Source of the DNA: Sutterella sp. UBA4713
Lineage (GTDB): Bacteria; Pseudomonadota; Gammaproteobacteria; Burkholderiales; Burkholderiaceae_F
Assembly (NCBI GenBank): GCA_002404465.1
Contig: DHJT01000039.1
Span: 34,616 to 64,323 of the forward strand
Direction of reading: 5' to 3'
Length of the DNA stretch: 29,708 bases
Part shown: one piece after another, positions 7,725 to 16,148 of the stretch
Layout of the letters: each line of letters begins with the position of its first letter
Position numbering within the stretch: position 1 is the first letter of the stretch
Notes under the pieces: generated by a model
Databases searched by the model: none
Told to the model about the DNA's origin: nothing
What the model saw: only the letters and a program-made list of their open reading frames with translations
Position numbers and translations under genes: made by a program

Positions 7725-9134
7725 ATGACGCACGTAAAGTTTTTTTCCAAATTTGCCGCGGCCGCAACAGTGACGGTTCTTTTGACGGCTTGTGCCAATC
7801 CTGCACTTTTTACCGAGCAGAACAAAGCCATTGCCGGAACACATTGGAATGCACCGATTCCGGTGAGTGCCGGACCGGTCATTAAGGAGGCTCAAAACTG
7901 GTGGCAGGCTTGGAATGATCCGATTCTTTTTAACCTGATTCGGAAAGCCATGGACGCAAATACCGATGTGAAGACGGCTCTGGCGGATATGAAGGCGGCA
8001 GCTGCATTATCGGATGCGGCAACAGCCGAGCTTTTCCCGACGGCCTCTCTTTCCGGCAACGCATCACGCCAACGTAGCTCAGGCGAGACAACGGAAAGTT
8101 ACGGGGTTCAGGCCGGTGTTGCGTGGTCCTTTTCTCTGGCCGGCGGAAACATTGCGGCACGGCGTGCGGCGGCTCGCGAAGCGATGGCAAGCGCTATGAC
8201 ACTGGAAGATACGAAAATTGCCGTGGCTTCCGAAGTGGCACAAAACTATATTAACTGGCGTCTGGCCCGCGTTAAAACAGCTTCGGCTCGCGAAACCTTA
8301 GCCAATTGCGAACAGGTTCTTGATGTGGCTTCCTGGCGCCTGAAGGCCGGGTTGGCGATGCAAACGGAAGTCGACCAGGCTTTGTCCGAGCGCAACGCGG
8401 CAGCAGCAAGGATTCCGACGTATGAAGCCTCCGAGGTCAAGTACAAAAATGCTTTGGCGCGACTTTGCCTGATCAATGCTTCGGAAATTGCAGAACCCGA
8501 GGACGATGTCCTTCCCGTGGCCCCTGCTTCACTTGTCGTCAGGATTCCGGCTCAAACCTTGCAGCAACGGCCGGATATGCGTGCAGCTGAGTATGCGGTT
8601 TTGGCGGCCTCCGATCGCCTGTACGAGGCGCGCTCACAATGGTTCCCGACACTGAAGCTGACGGGCAATTTCGGCACGCAGGCCGCTGCAATCGGGGCGC
8701 TTGGAGCGAGCGGAACCGGTATTGCTGCGCTTGTCGGGGCACTTTCTATGCCGCTTTGGAATTGGAATGAGCAAGTTCTTGCCGGAAAACAAAAGGAAAC
8801 GGCTCTGGAAAAGGCGCAGATTTCCTATGCCGCAACGCTTGTGAAAGCCTTGGAGGAGACGGAAAACGCGTTAACCGGCATCGATGCTGCCTGTAAACGC
8901 CAAAAGAACTTATCTGAAGCCTTGCAGGCAGCCGAGAGCGCAGCGACATTGGCGTTGTATCAGTACAAAGCCGGTTTGGAAGACTATCAAACGGTGTTAA
9001 ACACCGAGCGTTCGGTCATTTCGGCTCGTGAAACGCTACAGGAAAATCAGGCGGATTTGGCAACGTACTACGTCAAACTTTTTACGGCGTTGGGCGGTGG
9101 GTATCAGTCTGCCGAAACGACGAATAATTCTTAA
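7725..9134 (+). CDS. Outer-membrane efflux lipoprotein (NodT/TolC family)
   Basis: 469 residues from the ATG. The lipoprotein signal ends in lipobox L-T-A-C with the lipidated Cys at 23. Two homologous OEP repeats follow, with long alpha-helical stretches rich in Ala/Glu/Gln (for example around DVKTALADMKAAAALSDAA, and again toward the C-terminus) and the family marker LQQRPDMRAAEY between the halves. It should form the trimeric outer-membrane duct for the adaptor and ABC pump encoded next. The start is uncertain: in-frame TTG codons at 7698 and 7719 and the ATG at 7725 all lack a good ribosome site. The ATG gives the most typical lipoprotein signal. First gene of a four-gene operon, 15 bases before macA. 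Confidence 0.92.
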   Translation: MTHVKFFSKFAAAATVTVLLTACANPALFTEQNKAIAGTHWNAPIPVSAGPVIKEAQNWWQAWNDPILFNLIRKAMDANTDVKTALADMKAAAALSDAATAELFPTASLSGNASRQRSSGETTESYGVQAGVAWSFSLAGGNIAARRAAAREAMASAMTLEDTKIAVASEVAQNYINWRLARVKTASARETLANCEQVLDVASWRLKAGLAMQTEVDQALSERNAAAARIPTYEASEVKYKNALARLCLINASEIAEPEDDVLPVAPASLVVRIPAQTLQQRPDMRAAEYAVLAASDRLYEARSQWFPTLKLTGNFGTQAAAIGALGASGTGIAALVGALSMPLWNWNEQVLAGKQKETALEKAQISYAATLVKALEETENALTGIDAACKRQKNLSEALQAAESAATLALYQYKAGLEDYQTVLNTERSVISARETLQENQADLATYYVKLFTALGGGYQSAETTNNS

Positions 9135-9149
9135 AGCAGGAAGGCACAA

Positions 9150-10418
9150 ATGTGTGATGACTCTCAGACAAAAGAAAAACTTTTCGGTAAGGCAAAAGCC
9201 ATGCCTATGTGGAAACGCTCGGCGTGTGTAGCAGCCCTGGTCGGTTTGTCTCTGGCGGGGTGGTGGCTGTTTTCTGCCTCTCCGGAGAAAGTTTCTTATA
9301 TGACGCGGACGGCGCAAACCGGAAATCTTATTGTCACTGTTTCTGCTGACGGAACACTCAAGCCCGTACGGACCGTATCGGTCGGCTCGGAATTGTCCGG
9401 CATCGTTTCACGCGTGAACGTGGACGTTAACTCGACCGTTAAAGTCGGCGATGTACTCATAGAACTGGATCGCGCCAAACTGGAAAGCGCCGTCAATCAA
9501 GCCCGGGCGGCTCTTACAAGCGCTAAGGCTAAGCTTTTGGAGGCCAAAGCCGTTTATGCGGAAGCAAAGGCCAAGCTTGCACGCTATGAAGAACTTAACC
9601 GTACATCGGGCGGAAAGATGCCGTCGCGCGCGCAACTTGATGAGCAGCGTGCGACGGCACAGAAAGCTCAGGCCGGAATCGCCGTCGCTCAGGCCAATAT
9701 CGATGATGCGAAGGCTACGCTCGAGACAAGTGAGACCAATCTTTCAAAAGCTTTTATTCGCTCCCCTGTCGACGGTGTTGTTCTTACCAGGTCCGTTGAA
9801 CCCGGCTATGCCGTGGCGGCAAGCTTGCAGGCCGTCGAACTCCTAACGGTGGCCACGGATTTGCATGAGTTGGAACTTCAAGTCAATGTCGATGAGGCCG
9901 ATGTCGGGGAGGTCAAACCCGGACAAGCAACTCACTTTACGGTCTCAGCCTACCCGGACCGCCCTTTCCCGGCCACATTAACGAAGGTGGCTTACGGGGC
10001 TACATCCGGAACCGATAAGGTGGTGACGTACACAACGTATTTGGCTGTCAAAAATCCGGAGCTAAAACTCAGATCGGGCATGACGGCAACGGCCACGATT
10101 GAAACGGCTCGCAAAACTAATGTACTTCTCGTTCCTAATACGGCACTGCGGTTTCGTCCCGAGGTAAAAACGCAGACCGAATCGACGGCAAGTCTCATGA
10201 TGCCGGGTCCTCGGCATGAAGCGCAAAAGACCGTCAAGGAAAGTACACGTGCCGTAACAGGACAAAATCGCACGATTTATGTACTCGATTCAACGGGTAA
10301 GGCGATTAAGCGGGATGTCAAAACGGGGATGACTGACGGAACGATGACGGAAATTGTCTCAGGCGATTTACAGGCCGGAGACACGGTCATCATCGGTCAG
10401 TTCAAAAAGAAGAACTGA
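9150..10418 (+). CDS. macA: MacA-type periplasmic adaptor (membrane fusion protein)
   Basis: 422 residues. A single N-terminal membrane anchor lies at about 25-42, followed by the first half of a biotinyl-lipoyl domain (about 60-100, SVGSELSGIVSRVNVD). An Ala/Lys/Glu-rich coiled-coil hairpin (about 100-195) is followed by the second lipoyl half (SPVDGVVLTRSVEPG) and beta-barrel and membrane-proximal domains. It should bridge the inner-membrane ABC permease and the outer-membrane duct and stimulate the ATPase. The ATG at 9150 has an AGGAAGG site; a later ATG would also keep the anchor but lacks this. The order duct-adaptor-ATPase-permease defines a tripartite MacAB-type pump. Substrate (macrolide, peptide, lipid or heme precursor) cannot be read from sequence. 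Confidence 0.92.
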   Translation: MCDDSQTKEKLFGKAKAMPMWKRSACVAALVGLSLAGWWLFSASPEKVSYMTRTAQTGNLIVTVSADGTLKPVRTVSVGSELSGIVSRVNVDVNSTVKVGDVLIELDRAKLESAVNQARAALTSAKAKLLEAKAVYAEAKAKLARYEELNRTSGGKMPSRAQLDEQRATAQKAQAGIAVAQANIDDAKATLETSETNLSKAFIRSPVDGVVLTRSVEPGYAVAASLQAVELLTVATDLHELELQVNVDEADVGEVKPGQATHFTVSAYPDRPFPATLTKVAYGATSGTDKVVTYTTYLAVKNPELKLRSGMTATATIETARKTNVLLVPNTALRFRPEVKTQTESTASLMMPGPRHEAQKTVKESTRAVTGQNRTIYVLDSTGKAIKRDVKTGMTDGTMTEIVSGDLQAGDTVIIGQFKKKN

Positions 10419-10443
10419 TTCGAATCGATAAGGAATCAATCGG

Positions 10444-11148
10444 ATGACGCCTTTAATTGAATTACGGGATATTCATAAGCGCTACGGGCAGGGTGAGGCG
10501 GCTTTTGAAGCCTTAAAGGGAATCAGTTTGTCGATTGCTCGCGGAGAATTCGTCTCCATCATGGGGCCGTCGGGATCGGGAAAATCTACAACGATGAATA
10601 TTATCGGGGCGCTGGATCGCCCCACGAGCGGCGCCTATCTTTTTGACGGAGTCCATGTCGAAACACTCAATCGGGATGAGCGGGCGCTTTTACGGCGCCT
10701 TTATATGGGTTTTGTCTTTCAGGGCTTTAATTTGCTCGCCAGAACAACGGCATTGGAGAATGTGGAATTGCCGCTTTTGTACCGGGGGACGCCGGCAAAG
10801 GAGCGGCACGAAGCGGCACGAGCCGCATTGGATCGTGTCGGATTGCTACAGTGGGAACACCATACCCCGGCAGAGCTTTCGGGGGGTCAGCAGCAACGTG
10901 TGGCCATCGCGCGTGCCATCGTGACACATCCGTTACTGCTTCTTGCCGACGAGCCGACCGGAAGCCTCGATAGCAAGCGTAGTGTCGAAATTATGAAACT
11001 GCTGACGGATTTAAATAAAACCGAGGGCATTACGATTGTGCTGGTGACGCACGATTCGGATATGGCCTCTTACGCTTCACGGTGTATCCGTTGTGTGGAC
11101 GGACGGATTGCAAGCGACACGCATACGGGAGGCAAGAATGCTGGCTAA
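10444..11148 (+). CDS. MacB/LolD-type ABC transporter ATPase
   Basis: 234-residue nucleotide-binding subunit. Walker A GPSGSGKST is at 41-49, the Q-loop at FQGFNLL (92-98), signature LSGGQ at 145-149, Walker B LLLADEP at 165-171, D-loop SLD at 174-176, and switch His at 203 in VTHD. Length and motifs fit the MacB/LolD/FtsE group of mechanotransmission transporters. In E. coli MacB this domain is fused to the permease; here it is a separate protein whose gene overlaps the permease gene by 11 bases. It should pair with that permease to drive the pump from the cytoplasm. Confidence 0.95.
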   Translation: MTPLIELRDIHKRYGQGEAAFEALKGISLSIARGEFVSIMGPSGSGKSTTMNIIGALDRPTSGAYLFDGVHVETLNRDERALLRRLYMGFVFQGFNLLARTTALENVELPLLYRGTPAKERHEAARAALDRVGLLQWEHHTPAELSGGQQQRVAIARAIVTHPLLLLADEPTGSLDSKRSVEIMKLLTDLNKTEGITIVLVTHDSDMASYASRCIRCVDGRIASDTHTGGKNAG

Positions 11149-12346
11149 TGCTTTTTTACTCGCGTTTCGCCAGATTTGGCGTAACCCGATGCGTTCGCTT
11201 TTAACTGTTCTGGGCATCGTCATCGGAGTGGCAGCCGTTATTACGATGGTCACGGTCGGAAACGGTACGACGGCCTCGGTACGCGAGCAGATTGAAAGTC
11301 TCGGCGGCAATCAACTGCTTCTTCGTCCGGGACAACGTATGGGGCCTGGAGGGTCGGCCGGTGCACCGGCTTTCAAGATTGCGGATATCAAGGCGATTGA
11401 AAATCAAATCGGCGGTGTGATTTCTGTTTCGCCGCTTGTCAACCGTACGACGATTGTGGTGGGTGAAGGCAAAAACTGGTCGACCACCGTCACGGGGACG
11501 ACCAACGAATATTTTACGGCCGACAATCGCACGCTCGCGGAAGGTCGTTTTTTTGAGGAGGCTGAAGAAAAGGCCGGCTCTGCCGTCTGCGTCATCGGTC
11601 AGACCATCCGTCGAGAGCTCTTCGGAGAAAATGCGCCGGTTATCGGCAAGATGCTTCGCATCAAGGATTTTTCCTGTCGCATCGTGGGGCTTTTAAGTGA
11701 AAAAGGATCGGCTTCGATGGGAGGGGATCAGGATGATATTGTTGTGATTCCTTTTAATACGGCAACACGCCGATTAATCGGTAACAATCGCGTGAGCATG
11801 CTTTCGATTGCCGTTGATCCGAACGGCGATCGGGAAATGCTTAAAAGTTCTTTGAAAGAACTTATGCGGGAACGCAGATCGCTCTCAAGTACCGACTCGG
11901 ATAATTTCCAAATTTTGGACACGGCGGAAATTGCCGACACGGTGGCGTCAACGACAAAGGTTTTAACAACGCTTCTGGGGGCTGTGGCGGCTGTCAGCCT
12001 TTTGGTCGGCGGCATCGGCATCATGAATATTATGCTGGTATCCGTGACGGAGCGAACGCGGGAAATCGGTGTGCGACTGGCTATCGGCGCAACCGAAAGA
12101 GAGGTTTTACTGCAATTTTTAATCGAAGCGATTGTGCTCGGATGCCTCGGGGGGCTTTTAGGTATCGTGATTGCTTTTGCCGCATCTTGGGCTTTATCCG
12201 CTCTCATGCAGGTGCCGTTTGCGTTTTATCCGGGAATTAACCTGCTTGCCTTCGGCTTTGCGGCGCTAACCGGAATTGTTTTCGGGTATTTCCCGGCTCG
12301 ACGAGCGGCACGACTGGACCCCATAGAGGCGGTCAGACACGAATAA
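11138..12346 (+). CDS. MacB-type ABC transporter permease (FtsX-fold)
   Basis: 402 residues. The type VII topology is clear: helix 1 at about 20-41, a large periplasmic MacB_PCD domain at about 45-270, then three helices at about 276-300, 326-350 and 367-387. The conserved TERTREIGVRLAIGA (304-318) lies in the cytoplasmic loop, and the C-terminus PARRAARLDPIEAVRHE is typical. ATG 11138 sits behind GGGAGG and overlaps the ATPase stop. A longer in-frame start would lie deep in the ATPase gene without a ribosome site. Together with the ATPase it is a split MacB. Last gene of the operon, followed by a terminator. Confidence 0.95.
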   Translation: MLANAFLLAFRQIWRNPMRSLLTVLGIVIGVAAVITMVTVGNGTTASVREQIESLGGNQLLLRPGQRMGPGGSAGAPAFKIADIKAIENQIGGVISVSPLVNRTTIVVGEGKNWSTTVTGTTNEYFTADNRTLAEGRFFEEAEEKAGSAVCVIGQTIRRELFGENAPVIGKMLRIKDFSCRIVGLLSEKGSASMGGDQDDIVVIPFNTATRRLIGNNRVSMLSIAVDPNGDREMLKSSLKELMRERRSLSSTDSDNFQILDTAEIADTVASTTKVLTTLLGAVAAVSLLVGGIGIMNIMLVSVTERTREIGVRLAIGATEREVLLQFLIEAIVLGCLGGLLGIVIAFAASWALSALMQVPFAFYPGINLLAFGFAALTGIVFGYFPARRAARLDPIEAVRHE

Positions 12347-12355
12347 CCAAAGCAA

Positions 12356-12383
12356 AAGGGATTGTGCTTGCGCAAAATCCCTT
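12356..12383. terminator. Bidirectional terminator-like hairpin between the efflux operon and ssb
   Basis: AAGGGATT (12356-12363) pairs with AATCCCTT (12376-12383) around a 12-base loop. It lies in the gap between convergent genes and can serve both. T-runs are weak, so efficiency is uncertain. A second small inverted repeat, CCTGT/ACAGG, follows at 12384-12403. Confidence 0.55.
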
Positions 12384-12413
12384 CCTGTGCGGCTCAAGAC
12401 AGGACTTAATGTC

Positions 12414-12902
12414 TTAGAACGGAACGTCATCCTCTTCGAGCGTATCGACAGTCGGGCGAGCGGCCGCGCGCGATTCGGCCGGAGCCGCCGGACGCGACGC
12501 CGGTTGCGCCGGGCGAAGTTCGCGTTTCGGGGATTCAAAAGAATCGGAGGTTGTTCCGGAAGATTGGCTTCTGGAACTTAAAAGTTGTAGCGTTTCGCAA
12601 ATAATTTCCGTCTGATACCGCTCAATGCCTTCCTTATCCGTGTACTTGCGTGTGCGAAGGCGGCCTTCGATGTAGGCAGGGTTACCCTTCTTTAAGTACT
12701 GCTGGGCGATTTCCGCCTGACGGCCGAAAAACACGACGCGGTGCCATTCGGTTTCTTCTTGGGGTTGCCCTTGGCTGTCTTTGTAGCGACGGCTCGTTGC
12801 AATGACAATGTGGCAGATGGCTGTGTTGCCGTCTGCGGTATAGCGGGTTTCGGGATCTCGGCCTAAATTGCCGATCAGGATCACTTTATTAACTGAAGCC
12901 AT
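12414..12902 (-). CDS. ssb: Single-stranded DNA-binding protein
   Basis: 162 residues. The N-terminal OB fold (about 1-112) begins MASVNKVILIGNLGRDPE and includes the YxxGGNT-like TADGNTAICHIVIATSRR and ETEWHRVVFFG. A disordered Pro/Ala/Arg-rich linker follows, and the acidic partner-docking tail ends EEDDVPF, matching the DDDIPF consensus. It coats single-stranded DNA in replication and repair. The ATG at 12902 starts exactly at the family N-terminus; a longer frame upstream has no similarity. Divergent from uvrA, the same neighbourhood as in E. coli. Confidence 0.97.
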   Translation of the reverse strand: MASVNKVILIGNLGRDPETRYTADGNTAICHIVIATSRRYKDSQGQPQEETEWHRVVFFGRQAEIAQQYLKKGNPAYIEGRLRTRKYTDKEGIERYQTEIICETLQLLSSRSQSSGTTSDSFESPKRELRPAQPASRPAAPAESRAAARPTVDTLEEDDVPF

Positions 12903-13019
12903 AATGCGTCTCTCGTACCAAAAAAACGAAACATGTGCCAGCAAAAACTGCGCAATTGCTCTTGCGTGAACTTGCCTGACTTACGGGGCGTATTGTATAC
13001 GTCAATTTCGATTTCTTTT

Positions 13020-13078
13020 CGGTTTTCTAAATCGTGCCGAAATCCTGAGACATCTCAGAAAAAAAACAAAGAAAACCG
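13020..13078. repeat. Nested inverted repeat upstream of ssb
   Basis: Outer arms CGGTTTTCT (13020-13028) and AGAAAACCG (13070-13078) are perfect. Inside them is CTGAGA-CA-TCTCAG (13045-13058). The centres differ by only about 2 bases. The structure could be an operator or an RNA fold in a leader. Confidence 0.5.
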
Positions 13079-13079
13079 G

Positions 13080-13127
13080 AATCGCGCAGTCTGAGTTTTT
13101 CAGCTCAAGAGGCAGATCGGCGCGATT
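13080..13127 (-). terminator. Hairpin followed by a T-rich tract on the minus strand
   Basis: Arms AATCGCGC (13080-13087) and GCGCGATT (13120-13127) enclose 32 bases with weak internal pairing. Read on the minus strand the stem is followed by CCGGTTTTCTTTG and then eight T. This looks like a rho-independent terminator or the 3' end of a small RNA, but no minus-strand gene lies upstream of it. Confidence 0.35.
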
Positions 13128-13207
13128 GAAAGGTTTGGCGATGCAGACGAAAGGATCCCGGGGTTTCGCTAAATCCGTCGGGCAGAAGCGAGTCGGGTGT
13201 GAAAAAG

Positions 13208-13235
13208 TTGTATTCGCTTCTTTTAGACGTATGGT
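13208..13235 (+). promoter_or_regulatory. uvrA: Candidate uvrA promoter
   Basis: TTGTAT (13208-13213) and TATGGT (13230-13235) are spaced 16 bases, each matching 4 of 6 consensus positions. This gives a leader of about 35 bases before the uvrA ATG at 13277. Confidence 0.35.
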
Positions 13236-13276
13236 AAATTAATTTGTTTCCCGATTTTTCTAGGACTCAGACACCG

Positions 13277-16063
13277 ATGAAAAAAATTGTTGTTATCGGA
13301 GCCCGAACGCACAATTTGAAAAACATTACGACGGAAATCCCGCGCGGAAAACTGGTTGTTATTACAGGTCCGTCGGGTTCCGGAAAAAGTTCTCTGGCAT
13401 TCGATACGGTATATGCCGAAGGACAGCGCCGCTTTGCAGAAAGTCTTTCTGCCTATGCGCGGCTTGTACTCGGAGCACAGGCACGAGCCGACGTCGATGC
13501 GGTAGATGGTCTGACTCCGACGGTGGCTTTGGCACAAAATCGAACGCGAGCCGGCTCCCGTTCAACCGTCGGAACGCTCTCTGAAATTAATGATTATGCA
13601 CGTCTTTTGTTCGCGCGAGCCGGAAGTGCCTATTGCCCGAAGCACGATGTTCCGTTAGTCAAAAGCGGCATTCATGATATGGTCAATGCGGCTTTAGCGT
13701 GCGGAGAGGGTATTAAGGTTGCCGTTCTGGCGCCGATGCCGCCACTTTTTTTTGCAGATTCCACGAAGGCTCTGCGAGATCTGCATCGCCTAGGTTTTGT
13801 GCGCCTTTATTTGAACGGACGTTTTGTCTCCGTTGAGGCGCTTTCTTCGTTTTCTCAGGATGCGGTTGTCACGGACGCTTGCGTTGTCGTCGATCGACTT
13901 CGTGTGGCCGATGCCTCTCGCGTGCGTCTTGCCGAGAGCTTTGAAACCGCGTGTGCCCTTGCCGGAGGACGGGCGGCTTTCTTAGAGATGGACACCGGCG
14001 TGTTGCACACCTATAGCGAGCACTACGGTTGCCCGATTTGCGGCTTTACGGTTCCGGATCTGACACCGGCACTTTTTTCATTTAACAATGCCTTAGGGGC
14101 TTGCCCGCGTTGCCAGGGAACCGGCATCCTGGAAGATTTTGATGAGAATCTTGTTGTCCGCGATGCGTCGCTCACACTGCGCCAAGGCGCTGTTTGCGGA
14201 TTAAGCCCGACAAACACGCAGGCGTTTACAGCGCTTTTGAAATTATCGGAGGTAACGGGGCTTTCTATGGATACTCCCTGGAAAGACCTCCCCGAAGCGT
14301 CGCAAAAAGCGGTTCTTTATGGGCAAGAGAACGGCGGGAAATGCCTTTTTGAAGGCGTTATCGAACAATTAAGACGTCGATGGAGCAGAGCACGGAGCGA
14401 GTCCGTTAAGGCCGGCATGGCGGTTTTACGGTCTCGCCGCACGTGTCCGGAATGTGCCGGCTCGCGGTTGCGACGTGATATGCAATGTGTTTATGTCGGA
14501 CAAGGACAAACGCGCCTTAATATCGTCGATTTCTCCGAGATGACGCTGGAAAACCTGCAAAAGCGATTGCAAATACTTTCGCTTGATGCCTCGGCTCGGG
14601 CTATTTCGCAGACGCTGCTTAAAGAAATCGACAAACGTTTAGGATTTCTCATCGACGCCGGACTCGGGTATCTGACACTTTCCAGACCTGTGGCAACGCT
14701 TTCCGGGGGTGAGTTGCAGCGAATTCGCTTAGCCGGACAGCTCGGATCGGGTCTGTCGGGCGTGACGTATGTTTTAGATGAGCCTACGGTCGGATTGCAC
14801 CCGCGGGATACGGCTCGACTCATTCAAATCTTGCGCGACTTGGTTCGGGCGGGAAATTCCGTTCTTGTCGTCGAACATGATGCCGATGTCATTATGTCGG
14901 CCGATTGGGTTATCGATATGGGGCCGGGAGCAGGAAAAAACGGCGGATGTGTTGTAGCTTCCGGTACCCCGAAGCAAATTCTTAATAATCCGGAGTCTTT
15001 AACAGGGGCCTATCTAAGTGGAAAAAAACGCGTGATTCCTGTTAAAAAGAGAAAAATTTTCGAAAATAAAGCTCAGTATCTTACGATTTGCGGGGCCACG
15101 GGGCGTAATTTAAAAAACATCACCTGCTCGATTCCGTTAGGCGCTTTGACGGCTGTAACCGGCGTCTCGGGTTCGGGAAAGACGACACTGATTCTCGAAA
15201 CGTTAGCCCAGGCGATGCGCGTTCGCCTTTACGGAGCTAAAGAGAAACCCCAGCCGTTCCTTGCGATTGACGGGGCCGAGTCTGTCGACAAAGTGGTGCT
15301 CGTGGATCAAAGCACGTTAGGGCGGGTCGGTCGTGCAACGCTTGCCACGTACACCGGGGTGATTGTTCCCATCCGCGCGCTTTTTGCGCAAACGCCGATG
15401 GCTCGCGAACGCGGGTACGCTGCCGGTCGTTTCTCGTTTAATGCTCCGGGAGGACGATGCGAAGCGTGTTCGGGCGAAGGCGAGACAAAAATCGAAATGG
15501 GGTTTTTGCCCCCTGTTTTTGTCAAATGTCCGGTGTGCCTCGGCAAGCGCTTTAATGCGCAAACACTTGACGTGCGATTTAAGGGGAAAAACATTGCCGA
15601 CGTTTTGAATATGACGGTTGCCGAAGCACTGGAGTTTTTCAGTGCGCAACCTGAAATTGAACGGCGCTTGCAGTTTATGGTCGATATCGGGCTCGGTTAC
15701 ATGCAACTCGGTGAAAGAGCCGATACGTTCTCCGGAGGCGAGGCCCAGAGGATTCGTCTGGCAGAAGAACTGTCGAAAAAGTCGACGGGACGAACACTTT
15801 ACATCCTTGACGAGCCGACGACGGGGTTGCACTTTCAGGATGTGATGTATCTCCTTAAGGCCTTGGAGCGCTTAACGGAGCAAGGCAATACCGTTGTTGT
15901 AATCGAACACGATCTAAACGTGATTGCCTCTTGCGACTGGGTTGTGGATTTGGGACCGGGCGGCGGGGATGCCGGCGGAAAGATTCTGGCTCAAGGAACG
16001 CCGAAGGAGGTTTCTTCGAACGTGTCAAGTGTGACAGGGCAGTTCCTAAGGGCTTGCCTGTGA
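13277..16063 (+). CDS. uvrA: Excinuclease ABC subunit A
   Basis: 928-residue damage-recognition ATPase of nucleotide excision repair, close to the usual 940. Two ABC modules are present. Module 1 has Walker A GPSGSGKSS (31-39), a UvrB-binding region (about 120-245), zinc finger 1 (C252, C255, C276, C279) and signature LSGGELQR. Module 2 has GVSGSGKTT, zinc finger 2 (C728, C731, C751, C754), FSGGEAQR (818-825) and a LDEPTTGLH Walker B. Several near-invariant stretches differ from ordinary UvrA: GLSGSGKSS has become GPSGSGKSS, LSGGEAQR is FSGGEAQR, and the RTPRSNPATYTG motif reads RVGRATLATYTG (683-694). The locus opposite ssb is the classical uvrA site. A divergent paralogue is possible, but both zinc fingers and the UvrB-binding region are intact. 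The ATG at 13277 fits the family start; a TTG at 13244 is less likely. Confidence 0.9.
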   Translation: MKKIVVIGARTHNLKNITTEIPRGKLVVITGPSGSGKSSLAFDTVYAEGQRRFAESLSAYARLVLGAQARADVDAVDGLTPTVALAQNRTRAGSRSTVGTLSEINDYARLLFARAGSAYCPKHDVPLVKSGIHDMVNAALACGEGIKVAVLAPMPPLFFADSTKALRDLHRLGFVRLYLNGRFVSVEALSSFSQDAVVTDACVVVDRLRVADASRVRLAESFETACALAGGRAAFLEMDTGVLHTYSEHYGCPICGFTVPDLTPALFSFNNALGACPRCQGTGILEDFDENLVVRDASLTLRQGAVCGLSPTNTQAFTALLKLSEVTGLSMDTPWKDLPEASQKAVLYGQENGGKCLFEGVIEQLRRRWSRARSESVKAGMAVLRSRRTCPECAGSRLRRDMQCVYVGQGQTRLNIVDFSEMTLENLQKRLQILSLDASARAISQTLLKEIDKRLGFLIDAGLGYLTLSRPVATLSGGELQRIRLAGQLGSGLSGVTYVLDEPTVGLHPRDTARLIQILRDLVRAGNSVLVVEHDADVIMSADWVIDMGPGAGKNGGCVVASGTPKQILNNPESLTGAYLSGKKRVIPVKKRKIFENKAQYLTICGATGRNLKNITCSIPLGALTAVTGVSGSGKTTLILETLAQAMRVRLYGAKEKPQPFLAIDGAESVDKVVLVDQSTLGRVGRATLATYTGVIVPIRALFAQTPMARERGYAAGRFSFNAPGGRCEACSGEGETKIEMGFLPPVFVKCPVCLGKRFNAQTLDVRFKGKNIADVLNMTVAEALEFFSAQPEIERRLQFMVDIGLGYMQLGERADTFSGGEAQRIRLAEELSKKSTGRTLYILDEPTTGLHFQDVMYLLKALERLTEQGNTVVVIEHDLNVIASCDWVVDLGPGGGDAGGKILAQGTPKEVSSNVSSVTGQFLRACL

Positions 16064-16099
16064 CGGAAGAATTTAACTTTGTTTGAACTTGATAACAAA

Positions 16100-16122
16100 A
16101 GGCCTCGGGAAATCCGAGGCCT
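16100..16122 (-). terminator. Terminator of the frdC-like gene (shared with uvrA)
   Basis: AGGCCTCGG, loop GAAAT, CCGAGGCCT: a perfect 9-bp GC-rich stem. On the minus strand it is followed by TTTTGTTATC, so it best serves the minus-strand cytochrome gene. It may also stop uvrA transcription. Confidence 0.8.
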
Positions 16123-16148
16123 CATGCAGTAAAGCTTGAGCCGAAGAA

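Larger units (their letters stand above)
12903..13276. other. ssb-uvrA divergent intergenic region
   Basis: 374 bases without a convincing gene. It contains a TACAAT -10-like box for ssb (minus, 12997-12992, no clear -35), two large nested inverted repeats (listed separately) and a candidate uvrA promoter. I saw no E. coli-type LexA box (CTGT-N8-ACAG) here, although uvrA and ssb are SOS genes in E. coli. Confidence 0.6.

Noticed and set aside
11728..12207. 159-codon minus-strand open frame
   Set aside because: It is antisense to the MacB-type permease, whose helices and motifs are unambiguous.
12903..13276. LexA (SOS) box for ssb/uvrA
   Set aside because: No CTGT-N8-ACAG pattern was seen. 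A different LexA consensus cannot be excluded, so neither presence nor loss of SOS control is claimed.
13244..13276. TTG start giving 11 extra residues on UvrA
   Set aside because: UvrA proteins begin close to the ATG at 13277, and the extra residues lie directly at the predicted promoter.
15317..15832. 171-codon minus-strand open frame
   Set aside because: It is antisense to the zinc finger 2 region of uvrA; the sequence is a by-product of uvrA codon use.
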